Shown here: positions 32,052 to 40,668 of the stretch, piece by piece | Numbering within the stretch: position 1 is the first letter of the stretch | How the letters are laid out: every line of letters starts with the position of its first letter | Assembly: GCA_946186115.1 (NCBI GenBank) | Contig: CAMHLV010000011.1 | Location: 1 to 53,339 of the forward strand | Source: an uncultured Prevotella sp. | GTDB taxonomy: Bacteria > Bacteroidota > Bacteroidia > Bacteroidales > Bacteroidaceae | Length of the DNA stretch: 53,339 nt | Reading direction: 5' to 3' | Program-made: the position numbers and the translations under genes | The notes under the pieces: generated by a model | Told to the model about the DNA's origin: nothing | Databases searched by the model: none | What the model saw: the letters and a program-made list of their open reading frames with translations, nothing else

Positions 32052-34196
32052 TTAAAAGAACAAATAGCGGTTGTCCTTAACATCGGCCTTCAGGTAGAGC
32101 TCGTTCATGAAACGGCTGGCAGCCTGCATAGCCTGCTGCTGCAAGCGCTGAGCCTGCTGCTTTGCATCGAACTTCACACCCTCGCGAGTCTTCTTGCTGA
32201 GTACCTGGAACATGTATGCAGCACCATTACCCTTGACAACTTTGGGGCTGAACTGACCCTGCTTAACGGCAGCAACAGCACCGCTGAGAGCGGGCTCTGA
32301 ACCACCGGCAGCCTGAACGAATACAGGAGCGGCAAAGGTAATCTGATTAACGCTGTCAACCTTGGCACCCTTAGTCTTGGCTGCAGCAATGTCTTTAACA
32401 CCAGCCAACTTCTCGGCAGCCTTCTCAAACTTCTTGTCGTTGATAACCTGCTGCTTGACGATGTCTTCTACGTCAGCCAGATCACGATAGCCCACGGGGT
32501 GAACCTTGGTGAGGGCAATGACAAGCAGATTGTCGTTGTTGCCACACTCATAGAGAGGAGAAACGTCGCCTTCCTTGGCATCGAAAATCCACTTCATGGC
32601 ATCGCGTGTTGAACGCAGACCGGCAATATTGTGCTCTGAGTTATATACATTCTTACGCTCCTGAACCTTGAAACCAAACTTCTGAGCATTCTTCTCGAGA
32701 GCCTCGAGGGTCTTGTTCTCGCTGACATACTGGCTGAACTTGTTGTAAGCCTGAGAGTATGTATCCTTAGAGAAGTCGATGGTGTGCTTAACTACAGCTA
32801 CATCATACTTGTCAACCATATTGCGGCGTGCAGTAACCTGAAGCACGATATTGCCCTGAGTGAACTGCAGGTTCTTGGTCTCACCAGCACCAAGGGTGGT
32901 GATAGAGCTGATATAGTTCTTGGTATCAGCATCTAATGACTGAGAGCGCTCGTACATGGCAGAAGTCATCCATTGCTTGGCACCTGTCTGACCATACTTC
33001 TTTGCAAGGGCCTCAAAGTCGGCACCTCCCTGCAGAGCAGTATAGATGCTGTCGGCACGCTTAGCGGCCTCATCGGCGGTCTCGCCACCAACCTGAATTA
33101 CACGATACTCAACTGAGTCGGGCTGCTGAACCTTGTTGATATACTTAACGACGTTGAGAGTGTTGTCGTACTTGGTCTCGAAAGGAGCTGAAACCTGACC
33201 GATCTGCATAGAGTCAATCTTTGCAGCGATATCTGAAGGAAGAGCGGCACGTGTTACAGCCAGGCCAAGATAGGGCTGCTGAGACTGTGCCTTGCGCACT
33301 ACCTCGGCAACAGCCTGACCAGCCTCGAACTGCTGCTTAGCATCCTGCATGGTCTTCATCAGAGCGGTACGGTCGGCTGCAGAAGCTTCAACAGCGAAAT
33401 CAACGTACTTGATATCGCGGCTCTCGACATACTGCTTGTACATCTCCTTCTGCTCGTCGTACTTTGCCTTGAGGTCGGCATCGCTGACCTTAACATCGTT
33501 GTCGTTGATAGAGGCATAGGGTACGGCTGCCAACAGCACGTTGCTCTCTTCGTTCTGATCAGCAAAAGCCATCTTGGCTGATACAGGGTTTGAGAGCAGG
33601 CACTGGCCGAGCAGAGACTGATACTTCTGTGCCAAAATCTGCTGACGGATGTTCTTCTCAATGAACTTCCAGTAGTTATAGATGCGCTGATACTGCTCTA
33701 CCATATCTGCAGAACCTGCTGTCTGCTGTGCCTTCTTATAGTCGGCCAGGAACTTGGTGAGCTGCGTAACATCGAAACGACCGGTCTGCTGATTGACGAA
33801 CGGAGTCTGAGCAAGCATAGGATTAGTACCAGCCTTCAGAATGTTCTGCATCTCCTGGTCAGTAACTGTGAGACCGAGCTTAGCTGCTTCCTTCTCGAGG
33901 ATGGTATTGTTGACAAACTGCTGCCATACCTGATCCTTAACCTGGTTGAGCTCATCCTCAGAGAGGTTGTCGCGGCCCTGAGTCATCTTGATGACATCCT
34001 GGTACTCATCGACAAGAGCCTGAAACTCCTGAACCGAAATTTTCTTACCTAACACTTCGCCGACCTGTTGACGACGCTCGTTGCTTGTTGCTTCGCATGA
34101 GCGGAACATCTCTTCGGCAATGAACGCAAAAAGGGCCAGACCAATCACTGTTGCGAGAACTGGTCCCCAGCTTCTAATTTTTCCAATTGCTGCCAT
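32052..34196 (-). CDS. Periplasmic peptidyl-prolyl isomerase (PpiD/SurA-like)
   Basis: A 714-residue membrane-anchored chaperone. One N-terminal membrane helix (VLATVIGLALFAFIAEEMF), then a SurA_N-like domain with QEFQALVDEYQDVIKM and NNTILEKEAAKLGLTV, a parvulin PPIase-like domain and a C-terminal coiled region. In this lineage it assists outer-membrane protein folding. Own promoter at 34302-34309; gene order downstream of a CorC/LptC block is typical for Bacteroidales. Confidence 0.9.
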   Translation of the reverse strand: MAAIGKIRSWGPVLATVIGLALFAFIAEEMFRSCEATSNERRQQVGEVLGKKISVQEFQALVDEYQDVIKMTQGRDNLSEDELNQVKDQVWQQFVNNTILEKEAAKLGLTVTDQEMQNILKAGTNPMLAQTPFVNQQTGRFDVTQLTKFLADYKKAQQTAGSADMVEQYQRIYNYWKFIEKNIRQQILAQKYQSLLGQCLLSNPVSAKMAFADQNEESNVLLAAVPYASINDNDVKVSDADLKAKYDEQKEMYKQYVESRDIKYVDFAVEASAADRTALMKTMQDAKQQFEAGQAVAEVVRKAQSQQPYLGLAVTRAALPSDIAAKIDSMQIGQVSAPFETKYDNTLNVVKYINKVQQPDSVEYRVIQVGGETADEAAKRADSIYTALQGGADFEALAKKYGQTGAKQWMTSAMYERSQSLDADTKNYISSITTLGAGETKNLQFTQGNIVLQVTARRNMVDKYDVAVVKHTIDFSKDTYSQAYNKFSQYVSENKTLEALEKNAQKFGFKVQERKNVYNSEHNIAGLRSTRDAMKWIFDAKEGDVSPLYECGNNDNLLVIALTKVHPVGYRDLADVEDIVKQQVINDKKFEKAAEKLAGVKDIAAAKTKGAKVDSVNQITFAAPVFVQAAGGSEPALSGAVAAVKQGQFSPKVVKGNGAAYMFQVLSKKTREGVKFDAKQQAQRLQQQAMQAASRFMNELYLKADVKDNRYLFF

Positions 34197-34301
34197 TTGT
34201 TTTTAATTATTATTTAATTTTCTATTTTCTTTCAAACCATTTTGGCTTATGATGCTTTCCCTATTATTGACGGGAAAAGACTATTTTTCAATTTCAGCCT
34301 G

Positions 34302-34309
34302 CAAAGTTA
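34302..34309 (-). promoter_or_regulatory. -7 box of ppiD-like gene
   Basis: TAACTTTG on the minus strand, about 105 nt before the ATG. Confidence 0.5.
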
Positions 34310-34353
34310 GTAAATTCCCCGCAAACATCGGCAATTTTTTCAGAAAAAATGCC

Positions 34354-35613
34354 TCATTGAATGACTTTTAGCCTCAAAAGTTCAATTTTTGTCATAGTAT
34401 TCTTGATGATTTTGAACTCGAAATGCCCTATTTTCACTACTTCGTTTAGTTTGGGGAACGACTGATACTCATGGAGTATAAGTCCTCCAACTGTCATGTA
34501 GTCGTCGCTTTCTGGCAGGTCGAGATCGAAGAGTTCATTGACCTTCTCAATCTCCAGTCGAGCCGATATCATGTATTCGCCTTCAGCCAGTTGCTTAGCA
34601 ACGTACTTGGTGTTGTCGTGCTCGTCTTCGATATCGCCTGTAATCTCTTCGACAATATCCTCGAGAGACACTATACCACTGGTTCCGCCAAATTCATCAA
34701 CGACTACTCCAAGTGACTTCTTCTGCTGCAGGAAGATGTGCATCAGTTTGCGTGCTGCCATCGTCTCTGGCACGAAGGGCATAGTCTGGATGTGCTTCGA
34801 GATATCTGTGACATTCTTGAACAGTTCTGAAGAGTGGATATATCCAATGATATGGTCGATGTCATCGCGATATACTACTATCTTGGAGTGTCCGCTCTCA
34901 ATGAATTTGTTCTTCAGTTGTTCGAGGGTGCATTTGTCAACATCAACGGCCTCTATCTCTGTACGCGGCACCATACAGTCACGAACCTTGGTGTCTGAGA
35001 AGTCAAGAGCATTATGGAACATCTCTACTTCGTCTTCTATCTCGGTGTCATCTGATGCATTGTCAATGCTCGACTGGACAAGATAGTCCAAGTCAACCTT
35101 GGTGAACTCCTTGCCCTCAGCCTCCTTGGGAATTTTGGCTCCAAAGATGCGCAACAGACCTCGCGACAGTTGGGTTGAGAACTGCGACACAGGATACAAC
35201 ACGATGTAGCATACATAGGCTGGCAGTGCAAAGAATGTCAATAGTCCGTTGGGATTGGAACGGAATATCGTCTTTGGCAAAAATTCACCAGTAAATAGTA
35301 CAACTACTGTTGACAGCAGTGTATCGCAAGTGACGCGCACCCCATCGCTGAACGGTTCGAAGAGTGTGGCATCGAAGATTTTTGCAAAGAGGATACCATA
35401 TACCACCAGTGCGATATTGTTGCCTACAAGCATCGTGGAGATGAAATTGTTGGGATGGGTATAGAACACATCGAGAGCCCGCTGAGACAATCCGTTCTTT
35501 TCACGGTCCATTTCGGCTCGCAGCCTGTTGCTCGACACAAAGGCTATCTCCATACCTGAGAAGAAGGCCGAGAAGACCATCGTCACCAGTAGTCCTATAA
35601 TCAGGTTTGTCAT
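34354..35613 (-). CDS. CNNM/CorC-family (hemolysin-like) membrane protein
   Basis: A 419-residue protein: DUF21/CNNM membrane domain (four helices, FSGMEIAFVSSNRLRAE), CBS pair at about 205-325 (VRDCMVPRTEIEAVDV, HIIGYIHSSELF, KKSLGVVVDEFGGTSGIVSLEDIVEEI) and a C-terminal CorC_HlyC domain. Likely Mg2+/Co2+ export or regulation; in some Bacteroidota the relative is named GldE. Its ATG overlaps the LptC stop codon. Confidence 0.92.
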   Translation of the reverse strand: MTNLIIGLLVTMVFSAFFSGMEIAFVSSNRLRAEMDREKNGLSQRALDVFYTHPNNFISTMLVGNNIALVVYGILFAKIFDATLFEPFSDGVRVTCDTLLSTVVVLFTGEFLPKTIFRSNPNGLLTFFALPAYVCYIVLYPVSQFSTQLSRGLLRIFGAKIPKEAEGKEFTKVDLDYLVQSSIDNASDDTEIEDEVEMFHNALDFSDTKVRDCMVPRTEIEAVDVDKCTLEQLKNKFIESGHSKIVVYRDDIDHIIGYIHSSELFKNVTDISKHIQTMPFVPETMAARKLMHIFLQQKKSLGVVVDEFGGTSGIVSLEDIVEEITGDIEDEHDNTKYVAKQLAEGEYMISARLEIEKVNELFDLDLPESDDYMTVGGLILHEYQSFPKLNEVVKIGHFEFKIIKNTMTKIELLRLKVIQ

Positions 35614-36311
35614 GGTTTGCTGTTGATAAATGGTTTTGGTGTTGCCGCATGGCGTGTAGCAGCAGGACGCTGTGGCGGTGCTGGACGCGTGGTGTCGGCA
35701 GGTGTACCAGCCTGATTCTGCTCTGGCTCCATATCTTCCGACTGGAACGAGCCCACACTATTGGTCACTTCATAGTGGGTCATGTGTTCATCGCTACGGA
35801 AGTAAGTGCCTTGTAAAGTGCGCTCAGGGGTAATTACCTTTGAGAATTTATGGGAGTAGAACTCGTGGCGGACGCCGTCCCAGAATAGTTCCTCGCTGTC
35901 GAATATCAGCCCGTTGACATTGCGTATATGCACTCTGCCGCGCAGCTCCCAAAGCCTCTCGTTCTCATAATACCACGCTGTATCGGCATTAATATATCCC
36001 TCGACATGAAACTTCTCGTCGAATTGCTCGAGGAAGATGCCCTTCTCGAAGGTCCAACGAGGCCGCTGCTTGATGGTATTTACATCCCAGCGTTCTGTGA
36101 CAATCTTATACTTTATTACGCCAGAGTCGCTGATGAGGGTATTCACTCCATAGCTCGTCATCATCGATACCGAGTCGCACTCACGGATGGCAGGTGCAAT
36201 ATGCGTCTGCTGTTCTGTGCAGGCAGCTAAAAGTAAAAATGGAAACATGCATAAAGGCAAAAACCGTCTTACCTTTTCAGCACCGAACAACACCCTTCTG
36301 TCTAATGGCAT
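35610..36311 (-). CDS. lptC: LPS export protein LptC
   Basis: A 233-residue lipoprotein-like LptC, the inner-membrane-anchored link in the lipopolysaccharide transport bridge. Signal with lipobox LLLAAC, then the OstA-fold strands (WTFEKGIFLEQFDEKFHVEGYINADTAWYYENERLWELRGRVHI, GTYFRSDEHMTHYEVTNSVGSF) and a proline/threonine-rich tail of about 45 residues. Overlaps the next gene by 4 bp. Confidence 0.88.
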   Translation of the reverse strand: MPLDRRVLFGAEKVRRFLPLCMFPFLLLAACTEQQTHIAPAIRECDSVSMMTSYGVNTLISDSGVIKYKIVTERWDVNTIKQRPRWTFEKGIFLEQFDEKFHVEGYINADTAWYYENERLWELRGRVHIRNVNGLIFDSEELFWDGVRHEFYSHKFSKVITPERTLQGTYFRSDEHMTHYEVTNSVGSFQSEDMEPEQNQAGTPADTTRPAPPQRPAATRHAATPKPFINSKP

Positions 36312-36341
36312 ATTCCAAGTTTACTTTTTACCTTTACACTA

Positions 36342-37667
36342 TTAATCCACCTTCCATTTTGCGAACCAACGTTCATTGAATGTCAGTCCAATATTGATGC
36401 GGAAAGAATTCTCTGTTATGAAATTGCTGGCAGAGCTACGCACCCACTGTGCACTGATATTCAGCGACGTGCGATTGTTCCAAGAGTTGATAATGGGAAT
36501 GCCAAAGCCTGCACTGACAGAAAGTTCCTTCGGCCCTTCTATACCATTTATATTATAATATGGTGTAGTATAGGATGCTCCAAAGCGATAATGGACACGA
36601 TGGAAGAAGCCACGACCTCCAGTCATAGGATATGGTATCCAGTCGGCACCAAGAGTAACCTTGTGACGATCCCTCAGAATACCATCCATTGCGCGATATA
36701 CCGGTTTATCGGTAGATTCATCAACCATTGGATAACTAAGCGAGCCCCACTTCTGCAGCGAATAGTCGGCACCGACAGTTAGGCTGTTCTTATGCAGATA
36801 CGTGAAACCTCCTCCGAATGTGAAGGGAATACTGAGGCCGTTGGCTACGCTGTCGGTAGTAGAGGTCGAGACACTTGTCTGCGAATTGGTATTTACGATA
36901 TTCAACTCTGCATCAGCACCAAGTTTATGGCCTATACCTGCTACAAATCCAACAGTGAGGCGGTTATCCTTGCCTATGGGCTGTGAATACTGGGCTCCAA
37001 GGTCAAGTTTCCACGAATTGACTCTAGCCGAATATTCGCGTCCCTGCGTATTCACATAAGAGTCGCTCGCTACGCTATAGATAGTCTTGCTGTAATTTCC
37101 CCAAAGATAAGAGATATTTGCACCAATGGAGAAATTCTTGATAGGCTCTATTCCTAAGCCGAAGAATGCCTGACTGAAACCACCACTACCGCTATAGGTA
37201 TTGGTGAAATAGTTTTCTGCCGACTTTCCACTGGGCAGAGCGTCGATAAAATCAATAGTATAGTAATTGTAGCCAATGTTGGAATAAGGAATAACACCCA
37301 TACTGGCGCCAACTCTTGGCAACACCCTGAACATGGCCACTGCATAGTCGAACGAGGCAGTATTGCGGTTGATACGCTTACCTCCTTCTTCAAAATTGGT
37401 AATCTGACCAGAAACACCTACGTCGAAAATCATTGTCAATGAGTCAACAGCAGAATATGATGCCGGATTTGACACATTGGCAAACTTGCTGTCACGAACA
37501 CCAAATGAGAGACCACCCATGCCGCGACCAAGACTCTGAGTCTGATCAGCCAGTGCACCAATACCAAACTGAGTGTATGGAGAGAGCGTCTTACTGACCT
37601 GGCCCATTGACGCCACAGCCATAAGACTCGCTAGCATACTTCCAAATAATCGCTTTTTCATTGTCAT
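36342..37667 (-). CDS. Outer-membrane beta-barrel protein (FadL-like)
   Basis: A 441-residue barrel with signal MTMKKRLFGSMLASLMAVASMG. The N-terminal LSPYTQFGIGALADQTQSLGRGMGG and NPASYSAVDSLTMIFDVGVSG are typical of the Bacteroidales outer-membrane proteins related to FadL/OmpP1. Start chosen from the promoter at 37695-37702 and signal peptide; the ORF extends 37 codons further upstream with no support. First gene of the unit with lptC, CorC and ppiD. Confidence 0.8.
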   Translation of the reverse strand: MTMKKRLFGSMLASLMAVASMGQVSKTLSPYTQFGIGALADQTQSLGRGMGGLSFGVRDSKFANVSNPASYSAVDSLTMIFDVGVSGQITNFEEGGKRINRNTASFDYAVAMFRVLPRVGASMGVIPYSNIGYNYYTIDFIDALPSGKSAENYFTNTYSGSGGFSQAFFGLGIEPIKNFSIGANISYLWGNYSKTIYSVASDSYVNTQGREYSARVNSWKLDLGAQYSQPIGKDNRLTVGFVAGIGHKLGADAELNIVNTNSQTSVSTSTTDSVANGLSIPFTFGGGFTYLHKNSLTVGADYSLQKWGSLSYPMVDESTDKPVYRAMDGILRDRHKVTLGADWIPYPMTGGRGFFHRVHYRFGASYTTPYYNINGIEGPKELSVSAGFGIPIINSWNNRTSLNISAQWVRSSASNFITENSFRINIGLTFNERWFAKWKVD

Positions 37668-37694
37668 TTGTTTATACAATTCGATTTCGGGGTG

Positions 37695-37702
37695 CAAAGG
37701 TA
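37695..37702 (-). promoter_or_regulatory. -7 box of the OMP-lptC unit
   Basis: TACCTTTG on the minus strand, 27 nt before ATG 37667. Confidence 0.6.
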
Positions 37703-37839
37703 CAAATAAGCAAGAACAATACAAAATAAATATACTTTTTTTAATTTTTATTGTCGAGTGAGTGTACTTTAGCTGCACTTTGTCTGCAAAATTATTGAAA
37801 AAAAACGAAATAAAAGCACGATAAGTGGAAAATATAGGT

Positions 37840-37847
37840 TAATTTTG
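37840..37847 (+). promoter_or_regulatory. -7 box of the DUF4105 gene
   Basis: TAATTTTG, only 4 nt before the GTG start, predicting a leaderless GTG mRNA. Confidence 0.5.
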
Positions 37848-37851
37848 CATC

Positions 37852-39039
37852 GTGAAACATTTAGAAATCGTTTTTAGGACAATAATAGTGCTACTCGCAG
37901 CATGCTGTTCAGCACTCTCTGCATTCGCAAGCAACGACCTCAATACTGAGTACTACGACTCGGTAGAGGTAAGCCTGCTAACATGTCAACCCCACGACGA
38001 AGTTTACAGTCTCTATGGACACACAGCAATCAGGTGGCACGACAGCCACGGCAAGGGCGAAGACCTAACATTCAATTATGGTGTGTTCAATTTCAAGGCA
38101 CCTCACTTCGTTGCCAGATTCGTCTTCGGACTTACCGACTATGAGCTGGGAGCATATCCCTATAGACTCTTCCTGCAGGAATACCGACATTTTGGCAGCA
38201 TGGTTACAGAGCAGGTGCTGAACCTTACGAACTATGAAAAAGGACTTCTGCACATTGCACTTGCCAACAATCTAAAACCAGAAAACACCGTCTATCGATA
38301 TAACTATTTCTATAATAACTGCACTACAAAAGCCAGAGATATCTTAGAGCAATGCATTGACGGAAAGCTGGAATACACTGATTTACACAACGATTCAGTA
38401 TCATACAGAGACATGGTTCACGAGATGACTCGCAACAATCCGTGGTCGCGATTCGGCAACGACATACTTCTTGGCGTCAAGGCAGACCAGCACACAACAT
38501 GGCGTCAACAGGAGTTTTTGCCAAACAATCTGATGTATGATTTCGACAGGGCACGCATCTATAAAGACGGCAACTACCGTCCACTGGTTAAAGAGCGCCG
38601 TATAGCGCTGCCTGCTGGGGTGCAGATGAGAAAAGAAGGATTTCCACTGTCACCACTCGCAGTCAATATCACCATAATGATTGTTGGTTTGATACTCTTT
38701 GCCATTGAGTGGTATCGCCGACAGGCTTTCATCGTCTGGGAAGCACTACTAATGGTCGTTTCAGGCATTATTGGCATTGTGTTGTTCCTTATGCTCTTCT
38801 CGCAGCACCCCACAGTTAGCCTTAATCTGCAGATACTCTTCTACAACCCCATACACTGGCTGTTTATCTGGTCCGTCATCAGAGGCCGCAAGACCATCTA
38901 TTGGAGATTGGTCATCGTGATGTGTCTCATCTTCCTGGCAGGCAGTTTAATACAGTCATATGCAGAAGGCATTTGGAATTTGGCATTATGTTTGCTGTTA
39001 CAAAGCATACTCCATATATACAGAATTAAGAAACAATGA
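37852..39039 (+). CDS. DUF4105 (Lnb-like) membrane protein
   Basis: A 395-residue protein: signal/anchor (to SAFAS), a periplasmic DUF4105 domain with LLTCQPHDEVYSLYGHTAIRWHD and FYNNCTTKARDIL (a catalytic-type Cys in NNCT and the early His), then four C-terminal membrane helices from about residue 260. DUF4105 corresponds to the Lnb lipoprotein N-acyltransferase domain, so lipoprotein N-acylation is plausible. Start GTG 37852. Overlaps the next gene by 4 bp. Confidence 0.82.
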   Translation: MKHLEIVFRTIIVLLAACCSALSAFASNDLNTEYYDSVEVSLLTCQPHDEVYSLYGHTAIRWHDSHGKGEDLTFNYGVFNFKAPHFVARFVFGLTDYELGAYPYRLFLQEYRHFGSMVTEQVLNLTNYEKGLLHIALANNLKPENTVYRYNYFYNNCTTKARDILEQCIDGKLEYTDLHNDSVSYRDMVHEMTRNNPWSRFGNDILLGVKADQHTTWRQQEFLPNNLMYDFDRARIYKDGNYRPLVKERRIALPAGVQMRKEGFPLSPLAVNITIMIVGLILFAIEWYRRQAFIVWEALLMVVSGIIGIVLFLMLFSQHPTVSLNLQILFYNPIHWLFIWSVIRGRKTIYWRLVIVMCLIFLAGSLIQSYAEGIWNLALCLLLQSILHIYRIKKQ

Positions 39040-40409
39040 GAAATAAATATATATATATCACCATCCTGACACTGTTAGGACTTAGTTCAGAGGCTGCCGC
39101 ACAGGCCCTATCCCAACAGCCAAGACTGGTAGTAACAATTGCCATCGACCAGTTGCGCACAGACCGAATGGAGGCTTTCTCATCATTATACGCTCAGAAT
39201 GGCCTGAAAAGACTGATGAGAGAGGGAATGATGTATTCCAATGCATCCTATAACTTCACGCCTGTTGACCGTGCCTCGGCAATAGCATCGCTGTCAACTG
39301 GATCTACGCCCTATTACAATGGTGTGACAGGAGTGGAATGGCTTGACCGCAACACACTACGGCCTCACAACATCATCAACGACAAGGACAACGGTATGTC
39401 GCCTGTACAGATGCAGACGTCATCGCTTGGAGATGAACTTAAAATAGCAACCGACGGACAAGGAAAGGTTTTCGCTTTTGCCACAGATGCCGAACGTGCC
39501 ATATTGTCAGCAGGACATGCTGCTGATGGCGCTGTATGGTTCACAGGCGGAAAATGGAATCTGGCAACCTACTACACCCCAGAGAACCAATGGCTCAGTT
39601 GGTATTCGCGGCAATACAAGCCAACAGAAGAAATCAACAGGAACGTTACTGATATTGCTCTGAGATGCGTAGAACAGTCGGGCATCGGCCAAGACGACAT
39701 AGCCGACTTACTGTATGTATCATACGATGTTGGAAGCGATGCAGCCAGTTACCAAATGCTCGACTACAATATTGCCGTGCTACTGAATGGAATACTGCGC
39801 AAAATCAACAAAGAGAGAGTACTGTTTGTGATTACAGGCACAGGCACCACAGAGGAAGAGCGCGAGGACGATAACGAGAAATACCGCATTCCCACAGGCA
39901 AATTCTATATCAACCGTACCGCCAACCTGCTGAACATGTATCTGGGAGCCATCTATGGCTCAGCACAATATGTAGAGACAAGTTTTAACAACCAACTATT
40001 CCTCAACAGGAAACTTATTGACAAACGAAATATCGACGTCGGCGAGGTACTGCGTCGCTCACAAGAGTTCATACTGCAGCTCTCAGGAGTAAGAAAAGTA
40101 TATACAGCCAACCAACTGATGACAAGCGAAAGTTATCAGCTAGAGCGCATACGCAACGGATTCAACATAGAAAAGTGCGGCGATCTGATAATCGAGATTG
40201 CACCAGGCTGGCAATTGGTAAATGAAGACACTCATACCACTAGTGTATCACGCGCCAGCAATATTCCATTTCCTATTATATTTTTCGGACAAAATATTAA
40301 GCCACAGAGTGTGCACACACCAGTTACTGTAGATCGTATAGCACCTACGGTAGCTCGTGCCATACGTATTCGCGCTCCAAACGCTTGCTCAACAGAACCA
40401 CTTTTTTAA
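39036..40409 (+). CDS. Alkaline-phosphatase-superfamily protein, likely inactive
   Basis: A 457-residue exported protein with a signal peptide (to AAAQA) and the fold pattern of PafA-type phosphatases: VVTIAIDQLRTDRM, STGSTPYYNGVTGVEWLDRNT, and FFGQNIK near the end. The first metal Asp is kept. The nucleophile segment T-x-P-G-H is RASAI, the D-x3-H motif is DVGSD, and the ADHG motif is TGTGT. Several key residues are therefore missing. Coupled to the DUF4105 gene. Inferred pseudoenzyme, perhaps a binding or scaffold protein. Confidence 0.8.
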   Translation: MRNKYIYITILTLLGLSSEAAAQALSQQPRLVVTIAIDQLRTDRMEAFSSLYAQNGLKRLMREGMMYSNASYNFTPVDRASAIASLSTGSTPYYNGVTGVEWLDRNTLRPHNIINDKDNGMSPVQMQTSSLGDELKIATDGQGKVFAFATDAERAILSAGHAADGAVWFTGGKWNLATYYTPENQWLSWYSRQYKPTEEINRNVTDIALRCVEQSGIGQDDIADLLYVSYDVGSDAASYQMLDYNIAVLLNGILRKINKERVLFVITGTGTTEEEREDDNEKYRIPTGKFYINRTANLLNMYLGAIYGSAQYVETSFNNQLFLNRKLIDKRNIDVGEVLRRSQEFILQLSGVRKVYTANQLMTSESYQLERIRNGFNIEKCGDLIIEIAPGWQLVNEDTHTTSVSRASNIPFPIIFFGQNIKPQSVHTPVTVDRIAPTVARAIRIRAPNACSTEPLF

Positions 40410-40506
40410 AGGCTAAAAAGCATAGAAGCGAAAAAGTAAAAATCAGAAATTTCAAGGGCGAAAGCAAATTATTCACTCTTCACTCTTCAATTATCACTTT
40501 TTTTCG

Positions 40507-40514
40507 TACCTTTG
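40507..40514 (+). promoter_or_regulatory. Upstream secA promoter box
   Basis: TACCTTTG, 155 nt before the secA ATG. First of two tandem boxes. Confidence 0.5.
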
Positions 40515-40581
40515 TGCTACGCTCGTAGATACTCACGTTCGGAAAATTGCAAATAAATTTGCATTTTCGCTCACTTATTCG

Positions 40582-40589
40582 TACCTTTG
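40582..40589 (+). promoter_or_regulatory. Proximal secA promoter box
   Basis: TACCTTTG with TTG 20 nt upstream; leader of about 75 nt. Confidence 0.6.
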
Positions 40590-40668
40590 CAGCCGCTTTA
40601 TAATAATAAGGTGGAATTCGAGACATATAATTCGTAAATAGTAAATCGTAAATAGCAAATAACTCAAA

